Assembly: GCA_937927685.1 (NCBI GenBank)
Contig: CALBSC010000098.1
Location: forward strand, 1 to 64,000
Direction: 5' to 3'
From: an uncultured Burkholderiales bacterium
GTDB taxonomy: Bacteria; Pseudomonadota; Gammaproteobacteria; Burkholderiales; Burkholderiaceae_C
DNA: 64,000 nucleotides
The notes beneath the pieces were generated by a model, which was not told where the DNA came from, did no database searches, and worked only from the letters and a program-made list of their open reading frames with translations. Each line of letters starts with the position of its first letter. Positions within the stretch are counted from its first letter, which is position 1. The position numbers and the translations under genes are program-made. Of the stretch, positions 44,819 through 53,484 are shown in pieces.

Positions 44819-45283
44819 ATGACCGATTCCCCTGCCACTTCTTTGCCCACTGTCCAGCCAGGGTCCTTTCTGACCCTGCACTACCGACTTGCCGGTCCGC
44901 AGGGCGAAGTCATCAACACCTTTGGCGGACAACCCGCCACCATCACCCTGGGGGGCAGCGAACTCTCGCCTGCCATGGAGCAGTGCCTGGTGGGGTTGGC
45001 TGAAGGGGCGCGACAGTCGTTCGAGTTGGCAGCTGGGGAGGCTTTTGGGCAGCGCAACCCGGACATGCAGCAATGGGTCAGCCTGCAATTGCTGCGCGAG
45101 TTCGGCGATCCGGACGAGCGCTACGACGTGGGCGATGTGGTGCAGTTCCCGGCACCCGAAGGCCAGGGTTCATTTGCCGGGTCCGTGCAGCAAGTGCGTG
45201 AGGATGCCGTGTTGTTTGATTTCAACCATCCCCTGGCGGGACACCCGGTGACGTTCGAGGTGCTCGTGATCGGGGTGCTCTGA
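44819..45283 (+). CDS. fkpB: FKBP-type peptidyl-prolyl isomerase (SlpA/FkpB-like)
   Basis: This 154-residue cytoplasmic isomerase/chaperone has the FKBP start FLTLHYRLAGPQGEVI, the SELSPAMEQCLVGLAEGARQSF loop and an inserted flap domain with GHPVTFEVLVIGVL at the end. Its stop overlaps the ispH ATG by one base; the fkpB-ispH pairing is widely conserved in proteobacteria. Confidence 0.92.
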   Translation: MTDSPATSLPTVQPGSFLTLHYRLAGPQGEVINTFGGQPATITLGGSELSPAMEQCLVGLAEGARQSFELAAGEAFGQRNPDMQQWVSLQLLREFGDPDERYDVGDVVQFPAPEGQGSFAGSVQQVREDAVLFDFNHPLAGHPVTFEVLVIGVL

Positions 45284-46227
45284 TGACGACCCCCGCTGTG
45301 CAAGAGGTGTTGCTGGCTGAGCCGCGTGGTTTTTGCGCCGGGGTCGATCGCGCCATCGACATTGTCGAGCATGCCTTGCAAAAGTTTGGTGCGCCCATCT
45401 ATGTGCGCCATGAAATCGTGCACAACACACACGTGGTGGAAGATTTGCGGCAACGGGGAGCCATCTTCATCGAGGCACTCGAGGAAGTGCCGCAAGGCGG
45501 CACGCTGGTGTTCAGCGCGCACGGTGTGCCCAAGTCTGTCGAGCATGAGGCGCAAGTCCGTGGCTTTCGTGTTTTCGATGCCACCTGCCCGCTGGTGACC
45601 AAGGTGCATGTGGAAGTGGCCAAACTCCACCGCGAAGGCTACGACTTCATCATGGTGGGGCACAAAGGCCATCCCGAGGTGGAAGGCACCATGGGGCAGT
45701 TGAGCACGGGCATTTACCTGGTGGAAGATGAGGCGGACGTCCTGGCCCTGCACCTGCCACAAACCGACAAGATCGCCGTGGTCACCCAGACGACCCTCAG
45801 CGTGGACGATGCCGCCGGTATCCTGGCTGCCATTCGGGCGCGATTTCCCAATGTGCGCGCGCCCAAGCAGCAGGACATTTGCTATGCCACACAGAACCGG
45901 CAGGACGCGGTCAAGCTGCTGAGTCCGCAGGTGGATGTGGTGGTGGTGGTGGGCAGCCCCACCAGCTCCAACAGCAACCGGCTGCGGGATGTGGCGTCCA
46001 AATTCGGCACACCTGCCTACATGGTCGACCATGCCGGCGAGTTGCGCCCCGAATGGTTTGCGGGCAAGTCCCGCGTGGGGCTCACAGCGGGTGCGTCGGC
46101 CCCGGATGTGCTGGTTCAGCAGGTGATTGCCCAGTTGCGTGCCTATGGCGCCACCAGTGTGCGAACCCTCGATGGCATCCGTGAAACGGTGAAATTCCCG
46201 CTGCCCAAAGGGCTGAAATTAGAATAA
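45283..46227 (+). CDS. ispH: 4-hydroxy-3-methylbut-2-enyl diphosphate reductase IspH
   Basis: This 314-residue iron-sulfur enzyme performs the last step of the MEP isoprenoid pathway, making IPP and DMAPP. The three cluster cysteines are in EPRGFCAGVDRAIDIV, DATCPLVTKVH and QDICYATQNRQ. The substrate-binding SSNSNRLRDVA segment and the conserved histidines (HNTHVVED, SAHGVP) are present. Length is standard. Confidence 0.97.
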   Translation: MTTPAVQEVLLAEPRGFCAGVDRAIDIVEHALQKFGAPIYVRHEIVHNTHVVEDLRQRGAIFIEALEEVPQGGTLVFSAHGVPKSVEHEAQVRGFRVFDATCPLVTKVHVEVAKLHREGYDFIMVGHKGHPEVEGTMGQLSTGIYLVEDEADVLALHLPQTDKIAVVTQTTLSVDDAAGILAAIRARFPNVRAPKQQDICYATQNRQDAVKLLSPQVDVVVVVGSPTSSNSNRLRDVASKFGTPAYMVDHAGELRPEWFAGKSRVGLTAGASAPDVLVQQVIAQLRAYGATSVRTLDGIRETVKFPLPKGLKLE

Positions 46228-46231
46228 CGCC

Positions 46232-47548
46232 ATGCTTGATATCAACCTCCTTCGCCGCGATCTGGACCAGGTCGTCTCCCGACTGCAAGCCCGCAAGTCG
46301 CCCCAGCCCTACCTGGATGTGGCCGCCTTTCAGGCGCTGGAGAATGAGCGCAAAACACTGCAGTCACACACCGAGAGCCTTCAGGCCCGGCGCAACACCT
46401 TGTCCAAGCAGGTGGGCCAACTCAAGGCCAAGGGCGAAAACGCGGACGCCGTGATGGCCGAAGTGGCCAGCATCAAAACCGACCTGGAGCAATCGGCACT
46501 GCGGCTCGATGCGCTGCAATCGGAGTTGCAAACCCTGTTGCTGGCGGTGCCCAACTTGCCGCATGAGCAAGTGCCCCAGGGCTCGGATGAACACGGCAAT
46601 GTGGAGTTGCGCCGTTGGAGCCCGCAGGGGCGTGAGCCGGCTGCCCTGGGCTTCGAGCCCCGCGACCACGTGGCATTGGGTGAACCCATGGGCCTGGACT
46701 TTGAAACCGGCACCAAGCTCTCAGGCGCACGTTTCACGGTCATGAAGGGCGGCATGGCGCGTTTGCACCGCGCCTTGGCCCAGTTCATGCTGGACACGCA
46801 AACCGAGCGACACGGCTACACCGAGTGCTACACGCCCTACATCGTGAATGCCGACTCCTTGCGTGGCACCGGCCAGTTGCCCAAGTTTGAAGAGGACTTG
46901 TTCGCCGTCAACAAGGGCGGGCAAGGTGCCGAGCCTGACCCCACGCCCCTGTACCTCATTCCCACCAGCGAGGTCTCACTCACCAACTTTGTCCGTGATA
47001 CTGTGCTGACGGAAGCGGAACTGCCGCTCAAACTCACCGCTCATACACCCTGCTTTCGCTCGGAGGCGGGCAGCCACGGGCGTGACACCCGCGGCATGAT
47101 CCGTCAGCATCAATTCGACAAAGTCGAGATGGTGCAAATCGTTCACCCTGAGCACAGCGAGCAAGCACTCGAGGACATGACCGCTCACGCTGAAGCCATC
47201 CTGCAACTGCTGGGCCTGCCGTACCGCGTCATGCTGCTGTGCACCGGCGACATGGGTTTTGGAGCCACCCGCACCCATGACCTGGAGGTGTGGTTGCCCG
47301 GGCAAAACACCTACCGCGAAATCAGCTCAGTCTCCAATTGCGAGGCCTTCCAGGCCCGACGCTTGCAAGCGCGTTTCAAGAACGCCCAGGGCAAGAACGA
47401 GTTTGTGCACACGCTCAATGGGTCAGGCCTGGCGGTGGGCCGCACGCTGGTGGCGGTTCTGGAGAATTACCAGCAGGCCGATGGCAGTGTGCGCATTCCT
47501 GATGCACTCAAGCCGTACATGGGTGGCCTGGACGTGCTGCAGGCCTGA
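46232..47548 (+). CDS. serS: Seryl-tRNA synthetase
   Basis: This 438-residue class II synthetase charges tRNA-Ser. It has the N-terminal antiparallel coiled-coil arm (about residues 25-105), motif 2 CFRSEAGSHGRDTRGMIRQH and motif 3 GSGLAVGRTLVAVLENYQ. It begins 5 bp after ispH and is followed 55 bp downstream by a tRNA-Ser gene, so enzyme and substrate are neighbours. Confidence 0.97.
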   Translation: MLDINLLRRDLDQVVSRLQARKSPQPYLDVAAFQALENERKTLQSHTESLQARRNTLSKQVGQLKAKGENADAVMAEVASIKTDLEQSALRLDALQSELQTLLLAVPNLPHEQVPQGSDEHGNVELRRWSPQGREPAALGFEPRDHVALGEPMGLDFETGTKLSGARFTVMKGGMARLHRALAQFMLDTQTERHGYTECYTPYIVNADSLRGTGQLPKFEEDLFAVNKGGQGAEPDPTPLYLIPTSEVSLTNFVRDTVLTEAELPLKLTAHTPCFRSEAGSHGRDTRGMIRQHQFDKVEMVQIVHPEHSEQALEDMTAHAEAILQLLGLPYRVMLLCTGDMGFGATRTHDLEVWLPGQNTYREISSVSNCEAFQARRLQARFKNAQGKNEFVHTLNGSGLAVGRTLVAVLENYQQADGSVRIPDALKPYMGGLDVLQA

Positions 47549-47603
47549 CGTGCCGGCCCTGGATGGGGCAAGGGGTTCGGTTAGAATAGGGGCATCGACA
47601 CCA

Positions 47604-47695
47604 GGAAAGATGGCAGAGTGGTCGAATGCGCCGGACTCGAAATCCGGTATACGCTTTTTGGCGTATCGAGGGTTCGAATCCCTCTCTTTCCGCCA
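47604..47695 (+). tRNA. tRNA-Ser (anticodon CGA)
   Basis: The acceptor stem GGAAAGA/TCTTTCC is followed by discriminator G and encoded CCA. The anticodon stem-loop CCGGA-CTCGAAA-TCCGG gives anticodon CGA. A long variable arm (TACGC...GCGTA) marks it as a class II tRNA, and the T-loop GGTTCGAATCC is intact. It lies directly downstream of serS. Confidence 0.97.
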
Positions 47696-47736
47696 AACCC
47701 AAGCCCTTCGCCTGTTCGGCAGGCGCAACTCCAGAT

Positions 47737-47762
47737 AAAAGCCCCGCCCATGCGGGGCTTTT
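47737..47762 (+). terminator. Rho-independent terminator after tRNA-Ser
   Basis: AAAAGCCCCGC and GCGGGGCTTTT form an 11-bp perfect stem with a short CCAT loop, ending in a T-run. It probably ends the serS/tRNA transcript. Confidence 0.9.
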
Positions 47763-47895
47763 GCCATTGGAGCCGGATAACCCATGACGGCGTCCTGCTG
47801 GTTGATGCTCCCTCTGGGTGCTGGGGGCTCGCTCCAACCCGACGTATCGCAGGCCTCTTTCATGCAAAGCATCCAGTCATTGTCATAATCACACC

Positions 47896-48258
47896 ATGCA
47901 AGCCCTGCGTCGCCAGAAAATCCTCAGCAGCATGTTGACCCTGCTGCTGGCGGTGCTGTTGCTCGCGCAGACGGTGGGGGTCATGCACCGGGCCGCCCAT
48001 TTCAAGCCCATGGAAGGTGCTTACCCTGCGGTGGTCACTGAAAACTCGAGCCCCCTCCATGCACTCTGGGGGGATCACAGCAACGCCTCCGACTGCCGCG
48101 TATTTGACCAAAGCTGTCCCGATCTGTTTGATGTTTCGGGTTGGCAGATACCGCTTTTCCTGTCCCCCGCTTTCTGGATCGTCGTCTCACGACACGTGCG
48201 ATTCGCCCTGTTTGAGCGTTTCTACCTGGCCCATGGGCCACCTGCTGCATTCCATTGA
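47896..48258 (+). CDS. Small His/Cys-containing protein upstream of the ZnuD-like receptor (DUF2946-like)
   Basis: This 120-residue protein has an N-terminal hydrophobic segment (ILSSMLTLLLAVLLLAQTVGV) that serves as signal or anchor. It is followed by HRAAHFKP, HALWGDHSN and DCRVFDQSC, a His/Cys pattern seen in DUF2946-type proteins linked to metal uptake. The C-terminal part is again hydrophobic. It lies 84 bp before a ZnuD-like receptor, suggesting a shared metal-responsive transcript. No clear ribosome site is seen before the chosen ATG, so the start is tentative. Confidence 0.6.
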   Translation: MQALRRQKILSSMLTLLLAVLLLAQTVGVMHRAAHFKPMEGAYPAVVTENSSPLHALWGDHSNASDCRVFDQSCPDLFDVSGWQIPLFLSPAFWIVVSRHVRFALFERFYLAHGPPAAFH

Positions 48259-48342
48259 TTTCTGTTCGGTCTGCAAGCCGTCAAGCTTGTCGATCTGATT
48301 TCATTGAACACAGGGGGCATGCAGGCCCAACAGGACCGAGAG

Positions 48343-50463
48343 ATGAAAGCTCATGTCAGGGTCAACACCCGCACCACGCTGATTGGCGCATTCTTGGTTT
48401 TGACCCAGAGTGCAGCATGGTCGCAGTCATCGGGGAGCGATACGGTTCACGCGCTGGAAGAGGTGACCATCACCGCGCGAACCCTGGAGCAAAGCAGTGT
48501 GCTGGTTCCGGTTTATCAGTTGTCCGGGCCCGCCTTGAGCCAGCGACAAGGCAGCACATTGGGTGAGACCCTGGACAGTTTGCCTGGCATTGCCAACAGC
48601 TCCTTTGGCCCCAATGTGGGGCGGCCTGTCATTCGGGGCATGGACAGTGACCGCATCCGCATCCTGCAAAATGGTGGCGCCAACATGGATGTGTCGAGTC
48701 TGAGCAATGACCATGCGGTGCCCATCGATCCGCTGACGATCGAGCGAATCGAGGTGTTGAGAGGGCCGGCCTCTCTGCTGTACGGGGGCAATGCGTCAGG
48801 CGGTGTGGTGAATGTGATCGACAACCGCATTGCCAGAGAGGCCACCTTTGATGCGCAGGGCGGCGTGATCGGCAAGGCTGAGATGCGAGCAGGCGGTGCG
48901 GCCAGTGAACGAAGCACCGGCGCACTGGTCGAAGCCGGTAACGACAAATTCGTGCTGCATGCCGACGCCTTTGACCGGACCACACACAACCTGAAGGTGC
49001 CCAAGGAGATGACGTGCGGTGTGGGGGGATCTCCCAATGGCCGTCACGTGTGTAACTCGGCCAGCAACAGCAAGGGCGTGGCGGCCGGGGGAACGCTGTT
49101 GTTTGACCGGGGCTATCTGGGCCTGTCGACCAGTGAATACCGCAACACCTATGGAACGGTCGCAGAGCCGGATGTCACCATCGGGATGCTCAGACGGCAC
49201 CATGCGCTGGAAGGCTTGGTGCGTGATGTCGGGGCGTTTCAGGCCCTGAAGTTCCAGTGGGGACACACTGATTACAGCCACACGGAATTCGAGGGTTCAG
49301 CGGCAGGCACCCGGTTTGACAACAAGGGCCATGACTGGCGCCTGGAGGCACGTCAGCGGGCCCTGACCATGGGCAATGATTGGCAATGGGAAGGGGTGTC
49401 GGGTCTGCAGCGAGAGGGCAACCAGTTGCAGGCGACTGGGGATGACCGGTTTTTGCCCTCCAGCCGGACGTCGACCACCAGTCTGTTCACGTATCAGGCC
49501 TGGACAACGTCATGGGGACAACTGAGTGCTGGCGCCAGAACGGAGACGGCAGCGGTGACGTCGCTGGAAGGCATTGGCCCGCACCTTGAAAATACGGCAC
49601 AGACCCGAACGTTCAAGCCTTTCAGCATGGCGGTTGGCGCGATGCGCAACCTGCGTCAGGGAGATGCCCAGGACGGGTGGCAATGGACCACCCATTTGAG
49701 CGTGAGCCAACGAGCGCCCAAAGATTACGAACTGTTTGCCTTTGGCCGGCACGTTGCCACGGCCGCCTATCAGATCGGTCAGCCCGGTAATGGCCTGGAA
49801 AGTGGCACGCTGCTGGATCTGGGCGGAGCGTGGAAGCGCGGCCCCCACAAAGTGGAGATCACCGGCTTTGTGTCGAATTTTTCCAATTACATCTCCCTGC
49901 AACCCACGGGCGAATTTCGTGACAGCAGCGGCGCGGTGACGGGTGTGGCAACCGATTTGCCCACCTACCGGTTTGAAGGCGTTCGTGCACGCTTCCAGGG
50001 GCTGGAGTCCACCGCCAAGTTGCGCATGGTCGGTGGGCCGTCTGCATGGCTCTCGCCCAACGCCACCCACGGCGCCATGGATCTGGAACTGCGTGCTGAC
50101 CTGACCCATGCAACAGACCTGACGAACAACCAGCCGATGCCTCGAATAGCCCCTGTGCGCTTGGGTGCGGATTCGATGTGGACGCGTGGCGCATGGGGGG
50201 CCAAGTTCGGGTTCATGCATGCCGCCGCGCAAAACAGAGTGCCAGAAGGCGGCCTGGTCACCGGGGCGCACACCTTGTGGAATGCCGGTCTGAACTATCA
50301 CGCCCACTTCGGACCCTCGCACTGGATGTTGTTTGCCAAAATGGACAACATCACCAACAAACTGGCTTACTCGTCGACATCCGTGCTGACCCAAACCCTG
50401 CGCAGCGATGCACCACCGATCGCCGGTCGGAGTTTGAAGGTGGGGGCGCAAGTCAGTTTTTGA
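48343..50463 (+). CDS. znuD: TonB-dependent receptor, ZnuD-like
   Basis: This 706-residue outer-membrane beta-barrel has a signal peptide (about residues 1-28). The plug domain follows: VTITARTLEQ as TonB-box region, LGETLDSLPGIANSSFGPN, RPVIRGMDSDRIRILQNG and IERIEVLRGPASLLYGGNA. Barrel segments match the zinc receptor ZnuD (STSEYRNTYGTVAEPDV, WGHTDYSHTEFEGSAAGTRF). An extracellular-loop Cys pair is visible (MTCGVGGSPNGRHVC). The C-terminus ends in an aromatic residue. Zinc is the likely ligand by family. The ATG at 48343 puts the signal peptide at the N-terminus; upstream starts add about 13 polar residues. Confidence 0.85.
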   Translation: MKAHVRVNTRTTLIGAFLVLTQSAAWSQSSGSDTVHALEEVTITARTLEQSSVLVPVYQLSGPALSQRQGSTLGETLDSLPGIANSSFGPNVGRPVIRGMDSDRIRILQNGGANMDVSSLSNDHAVPIDPLTIERIEVLRGPASLLYGGNASGGVVNVIDNRIAREATFDAQGGVIGKAEMRAGGAASERSTGALVEAGNDKFVLHADAFDRTTHNLKVPKEMTCGVGGSPNGRHVCNSASNSKGVAAGGTLLFDRGYLGLSTSEYRNTYGTVAEPDVTIGMLRRHHALEGLVRDVGAFQALKFQWGHTDYSHTEFEGSAAGTRFDNKGHDWRLEARQRALTMGNDWQWEGVSGLQREGNQLQATGDDRFLPSSRTSTTSLFTYQAWTTSWGQLSAGARTETAAVTSLEGIGPHLENTAQTRTFKPFSMAVGAMRNLRQGDAQDGWQWTTHLSVSQRAPKDYELFAFGRHVATAAYQIGQPGNGLESGTLLDLGGAWKRGPHKVEITGFVSNFSNYISLQPTGEFRDSSGAVTGVATDLPTYRFEGVRARFQGLESTAKLRMVGGPSAWLSPNATHGAMDLELRADLTHATDLTNNQPMPRIAPVRLGADSMWTRGAWGAKFGFMHAAAQNRVPEGGLVTGAHTLWNAGLNYHAHFGPSHWMLFAKMDNITNKLAYSSTSVLTQTLRSDAPPIAGRSLKVGAQVSF

Positions 50464-50537
50464 CCGCCCCGAGTGTCGGGTTTCTGCCAAAACCCCCTGT
50501 GCGGACGTTCAGGGGGGCATTCAGTCATACTTATCGG

Positions 50538-50589
50538 GTAGCAGGCACGGGTCGCTCCTTGTCAGCCGTTCTGTCCCATGGGCTGCTAC
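50538..50589 (+). promoter_or_regulatory. Structured 5' leader of nhaD, candidate sodium riboswitch
   Basis: A perfect 7-bp stem, GTAGCAG (50538-50544) with CTGCTAC (50583-50589), encloses a 38-base interior (including CACGGGTCGCTCC and GTCAGCCG) with possible GGG/CCC pairing. It ends 22 bases before the ribosome site of the Na+/H+ antiporter gene. Genes of this type are known to be controlled by the Na+-I (DUF1646) riboswitch, but I could not check the consensus, so the class is tentative. Confidence 0.45.
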
Positions 50590-50625
50590 GCATCGCGATA
50601 ATTTTCGAGTCAAAGGATGTTCACC

Positions 50626-51906
50626 ATGAGCACGCTGTTGGTGGTTGTATTTGTTCTGGCCTATGTGGCAATTGCACTGGAGCACCCGCTCAAGGTGAAC
50701 AAGTCAGCTTCTGCGCTGATGGGGGCAGGTTTGCTGTGGACCCTGTACGCCCTGTCTGGTATTGAACCGGACGTGCTCAGCGACCATTTGGGCGAGTCCC
50801 TGACGGGCACCGCGCAAATCGTTTTCTTTCTGATGGGCGCCATGACGATTGTCGAGGTGGTGGACGCGCACGATGGCTTCGACGTCATCACCTCCCGGAT
50901 CAAGACCGCCCGGCTTTCTTCACTCATGTGGATGGTGGGTTTCACGACGTTTTTCTTGAGTGCCATTCTGGATAACCTGACGACCACCATCGTCATGGTG
51001 TCTCTCATGAAAAAATTGCTCGACCCAAGAGAGGATCGCCTCTTCTTTGCGGGCATCATCATCATTGCCGCCAACGCGGGCGGTGCATGGACGCCCATCG
51101 GCGATGTCACCACCACCATGCTGTGGATTGGGGGGCAGATCACGACGGTGGAAATCATGAAGGGTCTCTTTGTGCCCTCCCTGGTCAATCTGGTGATCCC
51201 GCTCCTGATCGTCAGTCGACTGTTGGGCCAGCGTCCTGTGATCGCCCCCTCCCGCCAGATCGACGACGCGGGCAGCACCACGCCTGTCGAGCGCAATGTG
51301 ATGTTTTTCATGGGACTGGGCATCCTGGTGCTGGTGCCGGTGTTCAAGACGGTCACGCACTTGCCCCCCTTCATGGGGATTCTGTTCGGGCTGGGCATTC
51401 TGTGGTTCGTGGGTGAAATGCTGCATCGACAAAAACCGGACGACACCAAGGAACACCTCACCCTGGTCAGCGCCTTGAGTCGCATTGATCTGAGCTCGAT
51501 CCTGTTTTTTGTCGGTATTTTGTTGTCAGTGGCCACGCTGGAGCACACGCACGTTCTGTCATCTCTGGCCGCCTGGCTGGATCAGGCTGTGGGGCGGCAG
51601 GATGTCATCGTGCTGCTCATCGGATTGGCAAGCGCTGTGGTGGACAACGTACCGCTGGTGGCTGCATCGATGGGCATGTACGACCTGGCGCACTATCCGA
51701 CCGACAGTTTCCTGTGGGAATTCATGGCCTACTGCGCGGGTACGGGTGGCTCCATTCTGATCATTGGATCGGCGGCAGGCGTGGCCGCGATGGGCCTCGA
51801 GAAAATAGATTTTGTGTGGTACGCCAGAAAATTCGGTCTGCTGGCATTGGCCGGTTACGCGGCGGGTGCCGGGGTTTATATGCTCGAGCACCTGTTTTTT
51901 TACTGA
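50626..51906 (+). CDS. nhaD: Na+/H+ antiporter NhaD family
   Basis: This 426-residue polytopic protein exports Na+ (or Li+) in exchange for protons. About 11-12 hydrophobic helices are visible. NhaD/ion-transporter family motifs are SAILDNLTTTIVMVSLM, IIIAANAGGAWTPIGDVTTTMLW and VVDNVPLVAASMGMYDL. Two ATGs are in frame; AAAGG abuts the first (50617) but is 9 bases from the second (50626), so the latter was chosen. A structured leader precedes it. Confidence 0.9.
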   Translation: MSTLLVVVFVLAYVAIALEHPLKVNKSASALMGAGLLWTLYALSGIEPDVLSDHLGESLTGTAQIVFFLMGAMTIVEVVDAHDGFDVITSRIKTARLSSLMWMVGFTTFFLSAILDNLTTTIVMVSLMKKLLDPREDRLFFAGIIIIAANAGGAWTPIGDVTTTMLWIGGQITTVEIMKGLFVPSLVNLVIPLLIVSRLLGQRPVIAPSRQIDDAGSTTPVERNVMFFMGLGILVLVPVFKTVTHLPPFMGILFGLGILWFVGEMLHRQKPDDTKEHLTLVSALSRIDLSSILFFVGILLSVATLEHTHVLSSLAAWLDQAVGRQDVIVLLIGLASAVVDNVPLVAASMGMYDLAHYPTDSFLWEFMAYCAGTGGSILIIGSAAGVAAMGLEKIDFVWYARKFGLLALAGYAAGAGVYMLEHLFFY

Positions 51907-51948
51907 AGCGAACGGCTTGTCGGTGTCGCCACACTTCGTCAGATTTTC

Positions 51949-52584
51949 GTGTGTACCAATTTCACGCCAACCAAGCAGGGCCAGTGGGCCCGGGAGGTGC
52001 TTGGCGTGAGTCTGCCAGCCGAGTACCCGCCAGAGTCTTACCCGGGGTTCCCGGCGCCGATAGTCGTGAAAAGTCACCAGACCGATCGCGTGGCGTGTGG
52101 CCTGGCCAGGTTCGGACTGATCCCTTCGTGGGCCAAGGATGACAAGATTGCACGCCATACCTACAACGCACGCAGCGAGACGGCCGCTGAGAAGCCAAGT
52201 TTCCGGGCGTCCTGGCGTCAGCGGCACTTCGGTCTGGTGCTCGCTGACAACTTCTTTGAACCCGGCTATGAGACGGGCAAGGCGGTCCGTTGGAAGATCG
52301 AACTGGTCTCGGGTGACCCATTCGGGATTGCCTGCCTGTGGGACCGCTGGACGGATCCGGCCTCCGGCGAAAACGTGGTCAGCTTTTCCATGCTGACCGT
52401 GAATGCAGACGAGCACCCGGTGATGCGTCAGTTCCATCGGCCGGCAGACGAAAAGCGAAGCCCCCTGATCATCCCGCCACCCTTGTTCGATACCTGGCTC
52501 AGTGCCCAATCAGACCAGGCCCGTGCGATGATGAGCTGGACAGACATGCCGGCACTTCGTGCAACGCCTGCTCCCAGGACTTGA
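51949..52584 (+). CDS. SOS response-associated peptidase (SRAP/YedK/HMCES family)
   Basis: This 211-residue protein starts with GTG followed at once by TGT, giving Met-Cys: the catalytic Cys2 that becomes N-terminal and cross-links abasic sites in single-stranded DNA. The conserved Asn of the active site (TYNARSETAAEKPSFRASW) and a late His (DEHPVMRQFHRPADEKRSP) are present. That Cys2 requirement fixes the unusual GTG start. It precedes the Cho-like nuclease gene, so the pair looks DNA-repair related. Confidence 0.92.
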   Translation: MCTNFTPTKQGQWAREVLGVSLPAEYPPESYPGFPAPIVVKSHQTDRVACGLARFGLIPSWAKDDKIARHTYNARSETAAEKPSFRASWRQRHFGLVLADNFFEPGYETGKAVRWKIELVSGDPFGIACLWDRWTDPASGENVVSFSMLTVNADEHPVMRQFHRPADEKRSPLIIPPPLFDTWLSAQSDQARAMMSWTDMPALRATPAPRT

Positions 52585-52626
52585 GTGGTGAGAGCCCCTG
52601 TGCGGACAGACGATTCAACCAGACCC

Positions 52627-53484
52627 ATGACCCTCACCGATACCCGACAGGTAGCGCATGCGATCGATCCGGCGTCCCTGGCAGCGCTGCCCAGGACCCC
52701 CGGTGTCTATCTGTTCATGGGAGAGGGGGCCTTGCCTGTGTACATTGGCAAGAGCGTGGATATCCGAAGTCGGGTGCTGGCGCATCTGCGTGCCGAGGAT
52801 GAAGCCACGATGATGGCCCAATCCCGACGGGTGGAGTTCATCGAGACGGCGGGCGAGGTGGGTGCTTTGCTGCTTGAGGCACAACTCATCAAGCAGAAAA
52901 ACCCGCTCTTCAACATCCGCCTGCGTCGCCAGCGGTCCCTGTGCTCGATTCGCCTGGCCGAGCAGGACGGGTTCATCACCCCCGAGGTCGTGTCGGGCAA
53001 GCATGTCGCGGTGGGGCAAGCCGACGATCTGTACGGATTGTTCAGTTCCGTCCACGCAGCCCGGACCAAGCTGCGCGAACTGTCAGACCTGCATGGCCTG
53101 TGCCTGGGGCTGTTGGGTATCGAGAAGATGGGCCAACGTGGGTGCTTTGGCCTGCAGGTGAAGTCCTGCCTGGGCGCTTGTGTGGGCCGGGAGGACAGGC
53201 GAGTGCATGATCAGAGGCTGTTCAGTGCGTTGGCGGATCTCAAGGTCCACGCTTGGCCCTACACGGGGGCGGTCGATCTGGTTGAGCAACGGGACGACTG
53301 GATCCAGCGGCACCGCATTCAGGACTGGCGCTATCAGGGCACCTGGTGTTCGCGCACCAGCAAGTTCAGTCCGCACGGAACGCAGGGGTTTGACCTGGAC
53401 ACTTACAAGATACTGGTCAAACCCATTTTGATGGGGTCGATACGAATAGAGCCGATGGGAGAGGTGACGCATGAAGCTGTGTAA
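52627..53484 (+). CDS. cho: GIY-YIG excinuclease Cho (UvrC-like)
   Basis: This 285-residue protein has an N-terminal GIY-YIG nuclease domain (PGVYLFMGEGALPVYIGKSVDIRSRVLAH; the catalytic Tyr, Arg and later Glu in EVGALLLEAQLIKQ). The C-terminal part continues like UvrC (NPLFNIRLRRQRSL, GCFGLQVKSCLGACVGRE). Cho makes the 3' incision in nucleotide-excision repair of bulky lesions. The ATG at 52627 lacks a strong ribosome site, and a GTG at 52585 is an alternative. Its 3' end overlaps the next gene by 14 bp. Confidence 0.88.
   Translation: MTLTDTRQVAHAIDPASLAALPRTPGVYLFMGEGALPVYIGKSVDIRSRVLAHLRAEDEATMMAQSRRVEFIETAGEVGALLLEAQLIKQKNPLFNIRLRRQRSLCSIRLAEQDGFITPEVVSGKHVAVGQADDLYGLFSSVHAARTKLRELSDLHGLCLGLLGIEKMGQRGCFGLQVKSCLGACVGREDRRVHDQRLFSALADLKVHAWPYTGAVDLVEQRDDWIQRHRIQDWRYQGTWCSRTSKFSPHGTQGFDLDTYKILVKPILMGSIRIEPMGEVTHEAV

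Noticed and set aside
50493..50516. Hairpin CCCCCTG/CAGGGGG after the ZnuD-like gene as a Rho-independent terminator
   Set aside because: No T-run follows the stem, so termination is not supported; it may only be a chance hairpin or attenuator.
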